The notes beneath the pieces are model-generated. The model was not told the DNA's origin. It searched no databases and saw only the letters and a list, made by a program, of their open reading frames with translations. From MFZZ01 sp964582715 (GTDB taxonomy: Bacteria; Patescibacteriota; Microgenomatia; UBA1406; GWC2-37-13): a stretch of DNA of 64,000 nucleotides. The position numbers and the translations under genes are program-made. Each line of letters begins with the position of its first letter. The first letter of the stretch is position 1. Of this stretch, positions 49,384 to 58,304 are shown piece after piece. The stretch is taken from positions 310,001-374,000 of the forward strand of contig CAZOSM010000001.1 of the NCBI GenBank assembly GCA_964582715.1. Direction: 5' to 3'.

Positions 49384-50328
49384 ATGAATATATTAATTAC
49401 TGGGGGAGCCGGTTTTATCGGTTCTCACGTAAGCCATCATTATATAGAAAAAGGTGATTCTGTTTTTATCATAGATAACCTAATAACCGGGAATACAAGA
49501 AATATTGAACATCTAGATAAAAGCAAACTTACATTTTTTGAAGCTGATGTCTGTGATTTTGACTATACACAGCTTCCAGAAATGGATATCATCTATCACT
49601 TAGCTTCTCCTGCTTCTCCAATTCAATATAAGAAACATCCAATCGAAACCTTAATGGCTAACTCAATGGGGACCAAGAATGTTCTTGATTTTGCAAAAGG
49701 AAGTAAAGCTAAAATTGTAATCGCATCTACTTCTGAAGTTTATGGGGACCCACTTGAGCATCCTCAAAAAGAGACCTATTATGGAAATGTAAATTCCTTT
49801 GGAGAACGTTCTTGCTACGATGAAGCAAAACGCTTTGCAGAAGCACTTGCCAAATCTTATATCGACAAATTTAATCTTGATATTAGGCTTATTCGTATTT
49901 TCAATACCTATGGACCAAATATGGAAGTAAATGATGGACGAGTGATTTCTAACTTTATAACGCAAGCTCTTCAAGGAAAATCAATTACTATTAATGGTGA
50001 TGGTTCCCAGACTCGTTCTTTCTGTTATGTTAGTGACCTGGTTCGCGGACTTATTGCAATGGGAGAGCAAGCAGGATTACAAGCTCAAATTATAAATGTA
50101 GGTAATCCAAACGAAAAAACAGTGCTGGAAATGGCAAACACCATAAAGGCAATGGTCCAGTCAGAATCTGAGATTACATTTCAGGAAAATGAAGTTGATG
50201 ACCCTAAAAAAAGAAAACCAGATATTACCAAAGCAAAGCAAATACTTAATTGGGAACCAGAAGTGTCTTTAGAAGATGGATTAACTAAAACTATTGCTTA
50301 TTTTAGAGAAGTACTTAATACTCAATAA
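49384..50328 (+). CDS. UDP-glucuronate decarboxylase-like NAD-dependent epimerase/dehydratase
   Basis: SDR enzyme of 314 residues predicted to turn UDP-glucuronate into UDP-xylose. It shows ILITGGAGFIGSHVSHHYI, DNLITGNTRNIEHL, LASPASPIQYKKHPIETLMANSMGT, STSEVYGDPLEHPQKETYYGNVNSFGERSCYDEAKRFAEAL (YxxxK within the UXS-type RSCYDE motif) and RIFNTYGPNMEVNDGRVISNFI. Starting three bases after ugd, which supplies its substrate, strengthens this call; a C4 epimerase is the alternative. Confidence 0.88.
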   Translation: MNILITGGAGFIGSHVSHHYIEKGDSVFIIDNLITGNTRNIEHLDKSKLTFFEADVCDFDYTQLPEMDIIYHLASPASPIQYKKHPIETLMANSMGTKNVLDFAKGSKAKIVIASTSEVYGDPLEHPQKETYYGNVNSFGERSCYDEAKRFAEALAKSYIDKFNLDIRLIRIFNTYGPNMEVNDGRVISNFITQALQGKSITINGDGSQTRSFCYVSDLVRGLIAMGEQAGLQAQIINVGNPNEKTVLEMANTIKAMVQSESEITFQENEVDDPKKRKPDITKAKQILNWEPEVSLEDGLTKTIAYFREVLNTQ

Positions 50329-50335
50329 TAGTAAT

Positions 50336-51442
50336 ATGCGAAAAGCAGTAATAATTTTACCCACATACAACGAAGCAAAAAATATTACTTCTCTTCTTGA
50401 AGAAATTATTCAAGTAACTCGTGATATTAATAACTGGGATGTACACGTGCTTGTTGTAGATAGCAATTCTCCAGACAACACAGCAGATTTGGTTCAAGAC
50501 TTAACCCAAAAGCAGAACAAGATACATTTGCTTCGCACAGAAAAAGAAGGTTTGGGCAAAGCATATGTACGCGGGTTTTCTCATGCAATTGAGAAGCTGG
50601 AGCCATATATTTTGTTTGAGATGGATGCAGATCACTCACATGATCCTAAAAAGATACCAACTTTTCTAAGAGAAATAGAGAAAGGTGCTGATTTTGTCAT
50701 TGGTTCCCGATACATGAAAGGCGGTTCTATACCCCATGACTGGGGAATTCATCGCAAGTTTCTTTCTTTTTTTGGAAACTGGATAATAAGACTCGGTTTT
50801 ATGAACCTAAAGATAACCGAATGGACAAATGGCTTTCGGGCTATTAAATCTTGGATTGTGAAAGACTCTTTAAGTCACTTAGAAAATTATTCTGGATACG
50901 TATTTCAGGTTGCACTTTTAGATAATGCAATCAAGATGAAAGCAAAGATTACAGAAATTCCTCTTAAATTTGTAGATCGACGCGAAGGAGTTTCTAAAAT
51001 TAATTCCGGACAATATACCTTTGAGACTCTCTGGTATGTATTTACCCATTCATCATTTATTAAATTCTGTATCGTTGGAGGAATTGGCTTTATTGTTGAC
51101 TTTGGTATATCTTTCTTCTTTATTGAGATTGTTCACACCGCAGTATGGTTTGCGACTGTTATTAGTGCAGAGACTGCCATTATTTCAAACTTTTTATTCA
51201 ATAATTTCTGGAGTTTTAAACACAAAAGATTAAGCAGAAAATCAAATAATCTTCTCTGGAGTTTTTTTAAATTCAATATAATAGCTTCAGGTTCGATACT
51301 TATCCAAACAATAGGTATGGAACTTACTACAGGAGCTTTTGGACGAGAGCACTGGTTTGTTTATAAGATACTTATTATCGCTTTTATTATTATTCCTTAT
51401 TCCTACTTCTTTTATAATAAGGTTGTTTGGAAAGATCAGTAA
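50336..51442 (+). CDS. GT2 polyprenyl-phosphate mannosyltransferase-like enzyme with C-terminal GtrA domain
   Basis: Two-domain protein of 368 residues. Residues 1-215 are a dolichol/polyprenyl-phosphate mannosyltransferase-type GT-A domain: IILPTYNEAKNITSLLEEI, VVDSNSPDNTADLV, EMDADHSHDPKKIP (DXD) and ADFVIGSRYMKGGSIPHDWGIHRKFLS. Residues about 235-360 form a GtrA membrane domain with four helices (FIKFCIVGGIGFIVDFGISF, NFLFNNFWSFKHKRL). It probably makes a lipid-phosphate sugar donor and helps flip it across the membrane. I start at the ATG at 50336 (MRKAVII). The stop meets the opposite-strand PEGA gene through TAATTA. Confidence 0.9.
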   Translation: MRKAVIILPTYNEAKNITSLLEEIIQVTRDINNWDVHVLVVDSNSPDNTADLVQDLTQKQNKIHLLRTEKEGLGKAYVRGFSHAIEKLEPYILFEMDADHSHDPKKIPTFLREIEKGADFVIGSRYMKGGSIPHDWGIHRKFLSFFGNWIIRLGFMNLKITEWTNGFRAIKSWIVKDSLSHLENYSGYVFQVALLDNAIKMKAKITEIPLKFVDRREGVSKINSGQYTFETLWYVFTHSSFIKFCIVGGIGFIVDFGISFFFIEIVHTAVWFATVISAETAIISNFLFNNFWSFKHKRLSRKSNNLLWSFFKFNIIASGSILIQTIGMELTTGAFGREHWFVYKILIIAFIIIPYSYFFYNKVVWKDQ

Positions 51443-52345
51443 TTATTCTACTTCTGTTACATAATCTCCTGAAACCCATCCTTCTGTGCCATCATCTAGA
51501 ATGATGTTATACCACCCATTTCGTTGTTCTGTATATTCGTACTGTTCACCTGGGTTTATCTGAGTGACCTGATCCCCATTTACAGAAGGTTCTGATCGAA
51601 CATTTAAGTATCCTACTTCTGTGTCTAGAATTTCAATTAAAGAACCTGTGGCTTCTTCCTCTTCTGATGCATCTTTTTTAGTTCCTTCTTTAACTTTTGC
51701 CTCTGCGGATGCTTCTTTTCTTTCTGCATCCAGTGCATCCTGCAAACTTTTGTGTGTTTGGTCTAATGCAAGTTTAAACTGAGCTTTGACCTGATATCCT
51801 TTTTCTACACGAATTTTCTGAGCACGTCTAAAAAACCCCGGTAAATATACTGCAAGTTCATGATCTCCTTCTGGTACATCTTGCAAGACAATAGGTGCGA
51901 CACCTTTCTCATCATTATCAAGGTATACAATAGCGCCAGCAGGTTCTGTCTCTATAAGAATCTCTCCAGTCGCTCCATTTGGTTTTTCTTTCATCTCCAC
52001 AACTGTAAGGATCTCACCAGCAGAAGTTAACTCTGATGTTCCCAATTCTCGACTGATATACGTTAATGTATTTTTATATACAGGAATTTTTCCTTGCCAT
52101 GTTACTGTGTTCTTATCTTTCTCATCGGGTATGAGCTTTATTTCATACTCTCCAACCCTTTGATTATTAGCCTCGTATGGTGTTTTTCCCACTGCTACGT
52201 TATCTATAAAAACAGTTGCAGCAGGAGAAGAAAGAATTTTAATTTTTCCATTAGCATTTTGTCTGTCTAAAATGAAGAACCTTACAAAGATAAACAACAC
52301 AAACAATACTACAAGTGCGATAACAATGAGCAACTTTTTTTTCAT
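51443..52345 (-). CDS. membrane-anchored PEGA and SH3 domain protein
   Basis: Surface-exposed protein of 300 residues. An N-terminal membrane helix (about 4-26) is followed by two PEGA-type beta domains, GKIKILSSPAATVFIDNVAVGKTPYE (about 33-58) and GEILIETEPAGAIVYLDNDEKGVAP (about 126-150). A Lys/Glu/Ala-rich linker and a C-terminal bacterial SH3 domain (GYLNVRSEPSVNGDQVTQINPGEQYEY, GWVSGDYV) follow. PEGA and SH3b domains are known cell-wall-binding or scaffold modules. Transcribed divergently from argS, with promoter TTGAAA-17-TAGAAT (52388-52360). Confidence 0.88.
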   Translation of the reverse strand: MKKKLLIVIALVVLFVLFIFVRFFILDRQNANGKIKILSSPAATVFIDNVAVGKTPYEANNQRVGEYEIKLIPDEKDKNTVTWQGKIPVYKNTLTYISRELGTSELTSAGEILTVVEMKEKPNGATGEILIETEPAGAIVYLDNDEKGVAPIVLQDVPEGDHELAVYLPGFFRRAQKIRVEKGYQVKAQFKLALDQTHKSLQDALDAERKEASAEAKVKEGTKKDASEEEEATGSLIEILDTEVGYLNVRSEPSVNGDQVTQINPGEQYEYTEQRNGWYNIILDDGTEGWVSGDYVTEVE

Positions 52346-52359
52346 ATAACAGTGTTCCT

Positions 52360-52412
52360 ATTCTAGTTCAATGACCATCTCTTTTCAAGATAGTATGCTC
52401 ATTGAAAAGAGA
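52360..52412. promoter_or_regulatory. divergent promoter region with 11-bp inverted repeat
   Basis: TCTCTTTTCAA (52378-52388) and TTGAAAAGAGA (52402-52412) form a perfect 11-base inverted repeat around 13 bases. The left arm, read on the minus strand, supplies the -35 TTGAAA of the PEGA gene promoter (17 bases to TAGAAT, 52365-52360). The right arm offers TTGAAA on the plus strand towards argS, but no good -10 follows at 17 bases. The symmetry suggests an operator or a hairpin. Confidence 0.55.
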
Positions 52413-52470
52413 GATTAGACATGAACACATTATTTTTCAATAAATAAGCCTACCACAACAATCTTGTGTG

Positions 52471-52479
52471 TGTTATTAT
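52471..52479 (+). promoter_or_regulatory. extended -10 of argS, predicted leaderless
   Basis: TGTTATTAT, an extended -10 with hexamer TATTAT, ends seven bases before the argS ATG (52487). No purine-rich ribosome binding site precedes the ATG. Confidence 0.6.
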
Positions 52480-52486
52480 TGAAACC

Positions 52487-54292
52487 ATGATAAAAGATCA
52501 GCTGATTGTATTACTAGAAAAAGTCCTGGAATCTGTTGGTTTATCTTACAACGAAATTCAGATTTCAAAACCAGCACAAGAAGCATTTGGTGATTATTCT
52601 TCTTCTATCGCTCTTCAGCTTGCAAAAAAGGAAAGAAAGAACCCAATTGAACTTGCTCAACAGATTGTTGATTCCCTTCCTCCAAGTGAACTGATTAGTA
52701 GGGTTGATGTGGTGAAACCAGGATTTATTAATTTCTGGATTGCACATACTGCGTTAATCGATAATGCAACAGAAATTATTAATCACAAAGATTTATATGG
52801 TTCGAATGATTCTCATAAAAACAAAAAAGTGATAGTTGAGTTCTCTTCTCCCAATATCGCAAAACCATTTACAGTCGGGCATTTAAGATCAACAATTATC
52901 GGCAATGCCGTTTCTAATCTCTTAGAAGCAACAGGTTATACCGTTTTGAAAGATAACCACCTTGGTGATTGGGGTAGTCAGTTTGGAAAACAAATATATG
53001 CCCTACACCACCTGGGAGAAGGAAGCTTGGAGGCCAATATCCAAAAAATTGAATCTTCAGAAAACCCAGTTAAAGAACTTGTTGCCTTATATGTAGCATT
53101 TCATGAAAAAGCAGAAGAAAATCCCGAACTAGAAGAAGAAGGCAGAAAATGGTTTAAAAAGCTTGAAGATGGTAACCAGGAAGCCCGAGAATTATGGGGA
53201 AAATGTATTGAATGGTCATGGAAAGAGTTTGACAAAATTTATAACAAATTAGGTGTTACATTTACAGAAAATGATGGACAAGGTTATGGAGAATCCTTTT
53301 TTGAAGATAAAATGGATGACGTTCTCAAAGAGTTAGAAACTAAAGATTTTTATAAAGAAAGTAAAGGTGCAAAGCTCGTCTTCTTTCCAGACGATAAATA
53401 TCCTCCTCTCATGATTATTAAACAAGATGGCGCCACACTGTACTCAACACGTGATCTTGCAACCGATAAATTTAGATTAGACACATACGGAAGAGATATA
53501 ACCATTATTAATGAGGTTGGAGCCGAACAATCACTCTACTTTCAGCAACTATTTGAAACTGAGAAGATGCTGGGCTGGGTAACAGAAGGTCAGCGTATCC
53601 ATGTAAAACATGGATTATATCGCTTTAAAGATAGTAAAATGTCCACCAGAAAAGGAAATACAATTTGGCTTGAGGATGTGTTGGACGAAGCGGTTAAAAG
53701 GGCATGGCAGGCAAGCAATCATCAAACTGAATTCGGAATTGATTATGCCGAAACTAAAAGTCTTAAACATTCTGATGCTGCAAAAGATAAACATAGATTA
53801 AAAACTGCTGAAAGAATGAACACTTCTGAACTCATTGGTGTTGGTGCACTCATTTGGAATGACCTTAAAAGGAGTTCGCACCTTGATGTTGTCTTTGACT
53901 GGGATGAGATACTCAATATGCAAGGCAACTCTGGACCTTATATTCAATATACCTATGTCCGATGTACCTCTGTACTAGATAAGGCTAAAGAACACAATAT
54001 ATCTTTTACATCTCAAGACTACGAATATAATGAAGATGAGCTTGCAGTGCTCCGACAACTTATTAAATTCCCAGAAACCGTTTCAGAAGCAGCTCATAAT
54101 TATGCTCCACATCTTGTATGTAACTATCTCTTTGACTTAGCTCAAAAATATAATCTGTTTTATCATAATAATCAGATACTAAAATCCAAAGATGAAGAAA
54201 AAGTACTCAGGATTCTCCTTACAAAGGCCACGGCACAAGTCTTACAGAATGGTTTACAACTTCTTGGTATAAAAACAGTACAAAAAATGTAA
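52487..54292 (+). CDS. argS: arginyl-tRNA synthetase
   Basis: Class I synthetase of 601 residues. It has the N-terminal Add1 domain (IQISKPAQEAFGDYSSSIALQLAK) and the HIGH-equivalent SSPNIAKPFTVGHLRST (about 118-134), with Thr for the first His, a tolerated variation in ArgRS. VGAEQSLYFQQLFE, the KMSKS-equivalent DSKMSTRKGNTIWLED (about 383-398) and a helical anticodon-binding DALR domain (NSGPYIQYTYVRCTSVL, then CNYLFDLAQKYNLFYHN) follow. I chose the ATG at 52487 (MIKDQLI), seven bases after an extended -10; an upstream in-frame ATG at 52466 lacks support. Confidence 0.96.
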   Translation: MIKDQLIVLLEKVLESVGLSYNEIQISKPAQEAFGDYSSSIALQLAKKERKNPIELAQQIVDSLPPSELISRVDVVKPGFINFWIAHTALIDNATEIINHKDLYGSNDSHKNKKVIVEFSSPNIAKPFTVGHLRSTIIGNAVSNLLEATGYTVLKDNHLGDWGSQFGKQIYALHHLGEGSLEANIQKIESSENPVKELVALYVAFHEKAEENPELEEEGRKWFKKLEDGNQEARELWGKCIEWSWKEFDKIYNKLGVTFTENDGQGYGESFFEDKMDDVLKELETKDFYKESKGAKLVFFPDDKYPPLMIIKQDGATLYSTRDLATDKFRLDTYGRDITIINEVGAEQSLYFQQLFETEKMLGWVTEGQRIHVKHGLYRFKDSKMSTRKGNTIWLEDVLDEAVKRAWQASNHQTEFGIDYAETKSLKHSDAAKDKHRLKTAERMNTSELIGVGALIWNDLKRSSHLDVVFDWDEILNMQGNSGPYIQYTYVRCTSVLDKAKEHNISFTSQDYEYNEDELAVLRQLIKFPETVSEAAHNYAPHLVCNYLFDLAQKYNLFYHNNQILKSKDEEKVLRILLTKATAQVLQNGLQLLGIKTVQKM

Positions 54293-54300
54293 TAGATCTT

Positions 54301-54717
54301 ATGAATATTCGGACCATGAATTCTACAGATATTCCTGCGTTGCTTTCTCTCTGGAAAGTATCTAAATTAAATTTTGCCAATAAAAAGCGGGAAGTACATG
54401 AATGCACCCTCATGATTGAATTAAATCCCACCTCTTGTTTTGTTGCTATTGAAGATGACATAATTGTAGGTAGTATTTTTGGTGTTTTTAATGGTCGACG
54501 AGCCTGGATAAACCATTTAGCCATTCATCCTGAATATCAGAAACGTGGCATTGGGTCAAAACTCCTTACAGCAACTATAAAAGAACTGAAAAAACGTGGT
54601 GCCACTAAAGTAATCCTCGGAGTAAGCACATCAAACCTTAAAGCAATGGAATTTTACTATAAAAACGGCTTCCAGGTGATGGACGACGCCGTTCTTTTAG
54701 CAAAAGACTTAATCTAA
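54301..54717 (+). CDS. GNAT family N-acetyltransferase
   Basis: Acetyl-CoA-dependent transferase of 138 residues, substrate unknown. The acetyl-CoA-binding motif A is clear: WINHLAIHPEYQKRGIGSKLLTATI (R/Q-x-x-G-x-G/A, about 79-103), followed by motif B with LGVSTSNLKAMEFYYKNGFQ. The similarity is generic, so it could modify a small molecule, a protein N-terminus or an antibiotic. It starts eight bases after argS and is probably co-transcribed with it. The stop joins the LytR_C gene stop through TAATTA. Confidence 0.9.
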   Translation: MNIRTMNSTDIPALLSLWKVSKLNFANKKREVHECTLMIELNPTSCFVAIEDDIIVGSIFGVFNGRRAWINHLAIHPEYQKRGIGSKLLTATIKELKKRGATKVILGVSTSNLKAMEFYYKNGFQVMDDAVLLAKDLI

Positions 54718-55269
54718 TTATTCTTCTGGAGTTGGCGTAGGTGTTTCTGTTGGTTCTTCTTCTGTATCTTCTTCTGTTTCCTCAGTTTCTGTTTCTTCTT
54801 CGACTACCATAGTTTCACCATTCTCATCAAGTTGGCCCACAATTACAATTACATCTGCCTCTGATGCGCCTTCAATATCTTCAATTCTTGTTTGTACAGT
54901 ATAGTTTTCCTCAAGTGTACTAATAAGTTCATCTATCCATTCATCTGGGACATCTGAACTTGCCCGAATGACTGTTTCCTCATAATCGTAATTATCTGCA
55001 TTACCTGTCGAGACAACAACAAAGTCTTCTCCTTCAAGTAATTCTTGAGCACGGCCAGCTTCTCCTGCAATACCACTCCCATTTTGGATTTCAATATCAA
55101 AGGCATCACGTTCTACTTCTTCTGGAGTTGGTGTTGGTTCCATGTCCTGAGTTGGTGTTACTTCTTCATTTTCTGCTGTAGGAATTGCAGAACGGGACTG
55201 CATATAAAAATATGCACCACCACCAATAAGTGCGATTATAATGATTGCAATAAATAGTTTGAGGTACAT
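54718..55269 (-). CDS. membrane-anchored LytR C-terminal domain protein
   Basis: A 183-residue protein with an N-terminal membrane helix (about 2-22, LKLFIAIIIIALIGGGAYFY) and a Pro/Thr/Glu linker. A LytR_C-type domain follows, DIEIQNGSGIAGEAGRAQELLEGEDFVVVSTGNADNYDYEETVI (about 58-101), where NGSGxxGxA is the signature. A Glu/Thr/Pro-rich tail ends the protein. The catalytic LytR-CpsA-Psr domain is absent, so it is probably an accessory in cell-envelope assembly. TAGAAT (55282-55277) ends seven bases before the ATG. Confidence 0.85.
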   Translation of the reverse strand: MYLKLFIAIIIIALIGGGAYFYMQSRSAIPTAENEEVTPTQDMEPTPTPEEVERDAFDIEIQNGSGIAGEAGRAQELLEGEDFVVVSTGNADNYDYEETVIRASSDVPDEWIDELISTLEENYTVQTRIEDIEGASEADVIVIVGQLDENGETMVVEEETETEETEEDTEEEPTETPTPTPEE

Positions 55270-55276
55270 AGGAGTA

Positions 55277-55282
55277 ATTCTA
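55277..55282 (-). promoter_or_regulatory. -10 element before the LytR_C gene
   Basis: Minus-strand TAGAAT seven bases before the ATG at 55269. A second hexamer, TATAAT, lies farther upstream (about 31 bases before the ATG), so two starts are possible. Confidence 0.45.
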
Positions 55283-55346
55283 ACTTCATTAATGTACCCT
55301 ATTATAATACAAATTAGTCTTAGTCAATATGAAGATTTTGTAAGTA

Positions 55347-57032
55347 TTATTGAATATAAAGCATCTTGCCTCGTAACTTCTCTCGCCCGTTCCATCTATT
55401 AATATCTACCTGATACACCACCTCAGCCTGCTGCCCTCTTGAAAGCTTTGTAAATAACTCGGCTTTTCCAAATGCAATAAGCTCAAGAGGAAATCCATCT
55501 CCATCTGCATCTTTCACTATTAGCTTAAGATGATCTCTTTTTTTACCAAAGAGTTCTGCACCTACCACTTCAACTGTACTTAAAAAACTTGGTTGGGGAT
55601 TACCAATCCCAAATGGCTGAAGGAGCTCTAGCTGTTTAGCTATTTGAATGTTTATTGCAGAGACAGAAAGCTTTACATCTACCTGCATCTCACGAACCAG
55701 ATCTTCTTCCTTTATTTGTTTATTAGCCTTTTTTGTAGCTGTTTCAATAAACTTGTCTAAGTTATCTTTTGGTAATGTGAACCCAGCAGCACCTGCATGA
55801 CCACCAAAATTGAGGAACAAATCTTTGAGTTCTTCAAAAAAATGAGTAATATGAAAAGCAGGTATGGATCTTGCAGATCCTTTCATCTGGCCATCACTTT
55901 CTGTCATTACAATAACTGGTCGGTAATACTTTTCTAAAATGTTTGATGCAATAAGACCAATAACTCCTTCATGCCAATCTGAAGAATGAAGGATGATAAT
56001 ATTATCTAGACCTCCATTTTGTTCTTTCGATTCAAGTATCTTTTTTGCTTCTTCTACATTCTGTTTTACCAAATCCTGCCTTTGTGTATTTTTAATTCCT
56101 ACTTTCCCTGCAAGCTCAACTGCACGGTTACGACTTGTTGTACAAAGTAAACGAAGAGCATCTATCGCATGTTCCAAGCGTCCTACTGCATTTATGCGTG
56201 GAGCAATAACAAAGCCTATTTCATAGGGTGAGATGATTTTATTTTCAATACCAGCTTCGCGACAGATTTGCTTAATGCCAACTCTGTTTACAAACGGAAA
56301 TGCTTTCAATCCATAGGTAACGACACTACGCGATGGACCTACTAAAGGAACTAAATCTGCAATGGTACCAATAGATGCCAAAGACAGATAATCTGTACGG
56401 AAATGTTCTTTTAGAATGGCTTTGTTGACGGCATCATCTTTAAAATGGTTATATACTTCTTTAGCAAAAAAATATGCAGTACCAGAACCAGAAAGAATAG
56501 GAATATGAAAAATAGCAACTGCATCTTCTGGAATTTTTTCCTGCCTATGGTGGTGATCGGTAACAATAACTGGGATACCTATTGATTTAGCGTATGCTAT
56601 TTGCTCAACCGCTGTAATACCGTGATCAACGCTAATAATAAGTGCTGCATCGTACTTTTCTTTTACATTATCTATTCCTTTAAGAGAAAACCCATATCCT
56701 TCATGTTGGCGATGCGGAACATATGGCATTACTTTAAAACCGAGTAAATATAGTGTTTCCCAGAGAATTGATCCGCCGGTTATTCCATCTGCATCATAAT
56801 CTGTGTAGACAACGATTGTTTTCCCCGAAGCTTTAATCTCTTTCAAGAGCTTCATGGTTTTATCTATTGTTTCTTTATCAAAACCAAAATCCTCTAAAGT
56901 GAGATCCAACGGAGAAGGTGGTTTCATAAACAATTCTGGATTCTTCACATCTCTATTCTGGAGCAATAGATCGAGTAATTCTTTTGGCTTTATATTCTTA
57001 CTTGTGATTTCTTTTTTATAGCTAATTTTCAT
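55347..57032 (-). CDS. recJ: single-stranded-DNA-specific exonuclease RecJ
   Basis: 5'-3' ssDNA exonuclease for repair and recombination. The 561 residues contain the DHH phosphoesterase motifs VVYTDYDADGITGGSILWETL (motif I), VDHGITAVEQIAYAKSIGIPVIVTDHHHRQEKIPEDAVAI (motifs II and III, DHH about residues 161-163), APRINAVGRLEHAIDAL and the DHHA1 motif NFGGHAGAAGFTLP. A C-terminal OB-like domain closes the chain (LELLQPFGIGNPQPSFLS). The length is typical. TACAAT (57047-57042) ends nine bases before the ATG. Confidence 0.95.
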   Translation of the reverse strand: MKISYKKEITSKNIKPKELLDLLLQNRDVKNPELFMKPPSPLDLTLEDFGFDKETIDKTMKLLKEIKASGKTIVVYTDYDADGITGGSILWETLYLLGFKVMPYVPHRQHEGYGFSLKGIDNVKEKYDAALIISVDHGITAVEQIAYAKSIGIPVIVTDHHHRQEKIPEDAVAIFHIPILSGSGTAYFFAKEVYNHFKDDAVNKAILKEHFRTDYLSLASIGTIADLVPLVGPSRSVVTYGLKAFPFVNRVGIKQICREAGIENKIISPYEIGFVIAPRINAVGRLEHAIDALRLLCTTSRNRAVELAGKVGIKNTQRQDLVKQNVEEAKKILESKEQNGGLDNIIILHSSDWHEGVIGLIASNILEKYYRPVIVMTESDGQMKGSARSIPAFHITHFFEELKDLFLNFGGHAGAAGFTLPKDNLDKFIETATKKANKQIKEEDLVREMQVDVKLSVSAINIQIAKQLELLQPFGIGNPQPSFLSTVEVVGAELFGKKRDHLKLIVKDADGDGFPLELIAFGKAELFTKLSRGQQAEVVYQVDINRWNGREKLRGKMLYIQ

Positions 57033-57290
57033 GGTCTTATCATTGTATATTACATTACTGATAAATTAAAGCTTGTAAAATCAACTTTAACGAAGAAATA
57101 TCTAGCTCGAAAAACGTTGAAAGTCCGTCTTCATTCACTTTGAAGTCATATAAGCTTGTATCAAAGGACTTTCATCGAGTGAGCAAATGATACAATGGTT
57201 GAAAGTAATAAGCGATAGGTGAACGTTTTTTCGAAATATGATATTTCGAAGTCTAGTGTCTCAGATCTAGTATCAGTTGATCATAACATT
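57033..57290. repeat. rmuC-recJ intergenic region with dispersed repeat copy B
   Basis: No gene is visible. Bases 57156-57186 match copy A (826-856) at 28 of 31 positions, and 57217-57228 matches 888-899. The stem here is TGAAAGTCC (57118-57126) with GGACTTTCA (57166-57174), nine pairs. A separate perfect 10-base inverted repeat with a one-base loop, TTCGAAATAT/ATATTTCGAA, occupies 57230-57250. The recJ -10 lies at 57042-57047. Confidence 0.6.
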
Positions 57291-58280
57291 CTACTCTATC
57301 AGCTTCTCCTGCTTTTCTGCAGATGATAACGAAGCCGTCGATTCTATCTTTTGCCCAAGTGTCATGAGGTTTTTAGACACCTGTGCTGTCTGATTGTAAG
57401 CATTTGAGACATGTTTTTGGAGTATTGACATTGCTTCATCTGCCTTTTCATAATCCTTTTTCATTGACTGGAGCACAGATAAGATATCTTTTGCCTGCTT
57501 TTCGATACGCTGACCTTCAAAAGAGATAAGAATCACTTTTAGATATGCATAAAAACTCATCGGAGAAACAGGAACCACACGCATTTCTGCTGCATAATCA
57601 TATAAATCACCACTATTAATAATTTCGTAATATACACTTTCAGAAGGAATATACATGAGAGCATAATCAATAGTCCCTTCACTAACCAGAATATACTTTG
57701 AAGAAATACTTTTAATATGCACTTTTACTTCCTTTTCAAACTCTTTTTTAATAGCCTCACGCGCTGCAGCATCTTCTGTAGCAATCATTTTTTTAAAACT
57801 ACTTATTGGAAATTTGGAATCAATCGGGATAAGACCTTGGGATGTTTTGATAATTGCATCAACTTTCTGTCCATTCTGAAATCCATATTGCAGAACGAAT
57901 GTATCTGCAGGCAAACTTTGTGCGAGTAATTCTTTTAGTACTTGTTCACCGATATTACCTCTTAGCTTAGGGGACTGGAGAAACTCTTGGAGCTGCTGCA
58001 TATTCCTGCCAATTTCCGAAAACTCACCTATACTTTTTTGCACTTCACCGATTACTTTTGCTGCATTATCGAGGCGTTTGTTGAACATATCCATGTTGTG
58101 CTCCATCTTACGATCCATCTGCTCTGTCTGTTTATCTACCCTGTTTCCTAAATCTTTTAGCCACGCTACAAGCTCATCAGAAACTTTTGATTTTTCTTCA
58201 ATAGACTTAAGCCACATGCGGATGACCACAAGAACAATAACGACTACGATTGCGGTAAATATGTAAGGAAGGAAGTTCAT
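57291..58280 (-). CDS. rmuC: DNA recombination protein RmuC family
   Basis: A 329-residue protein of the RmuC family, linked to limiting sequence inversions. It has an N-terminal membrane helix (about 5-23), a long coiled coil (about 30-100, with DRKMEHNMDMFNKRLDN) and the conserved C-terminal nuclease-like core LRGNIGEQVLKELLAQSLPADTFVLQYGFQNGQKVDAIIKTSQGLIPIDSKFPISSF (about 104-160). YALMYIPSESVYYEII and VVPVSPMSFYAYLKVILISFEGQRIE follow. The PIDSKFP stretch is diagnostic. TATAAT (58294-58289) ends eight bases before the ATG. Confidence 0.93.
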   Translation of the reverse strand: MNFLPYIFTAIVVVIVLVVIRMWLKSIEEKSKVSDELVAWLKDLGNRVDKQTEQMDRKMEHNMDMFNKRLDNAAKVIGEVQKSIGEFSEIGRNMQQLQEFLQSPKLRGNIGEQVLKELLAQSLPADTFVLQYGFQNGQKVDAIIKTSQGLIPIDSKFPISSFKKMIATEDAAAREAIKKEFEKEVKVHIKSISSKYILVSEGTIDYALMYIPSESVYYEIINSGDLYDYAAEMRVVPVSPMSFYAYLKVILISFEGQRIEKQAKDILSVLQSMKKDYEKADEAMSILQKHVSNAYNQTAQVSKNLMTLGQKIESTASLSSAEKQEKLIE

Positions 58281-58304
58281 GTAGGATGATTATACTACAT
58301 TGAC

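Noticed and set aside
52602..52900. ArgRS with a broken HIGH motif (TVGH) suggesting an inactive enzyme
   Set aside because: Variation of the first His is known in ArgRS (for example SMGH in Bacillus as I recall), and KMSTRKG and all other domains are intact.
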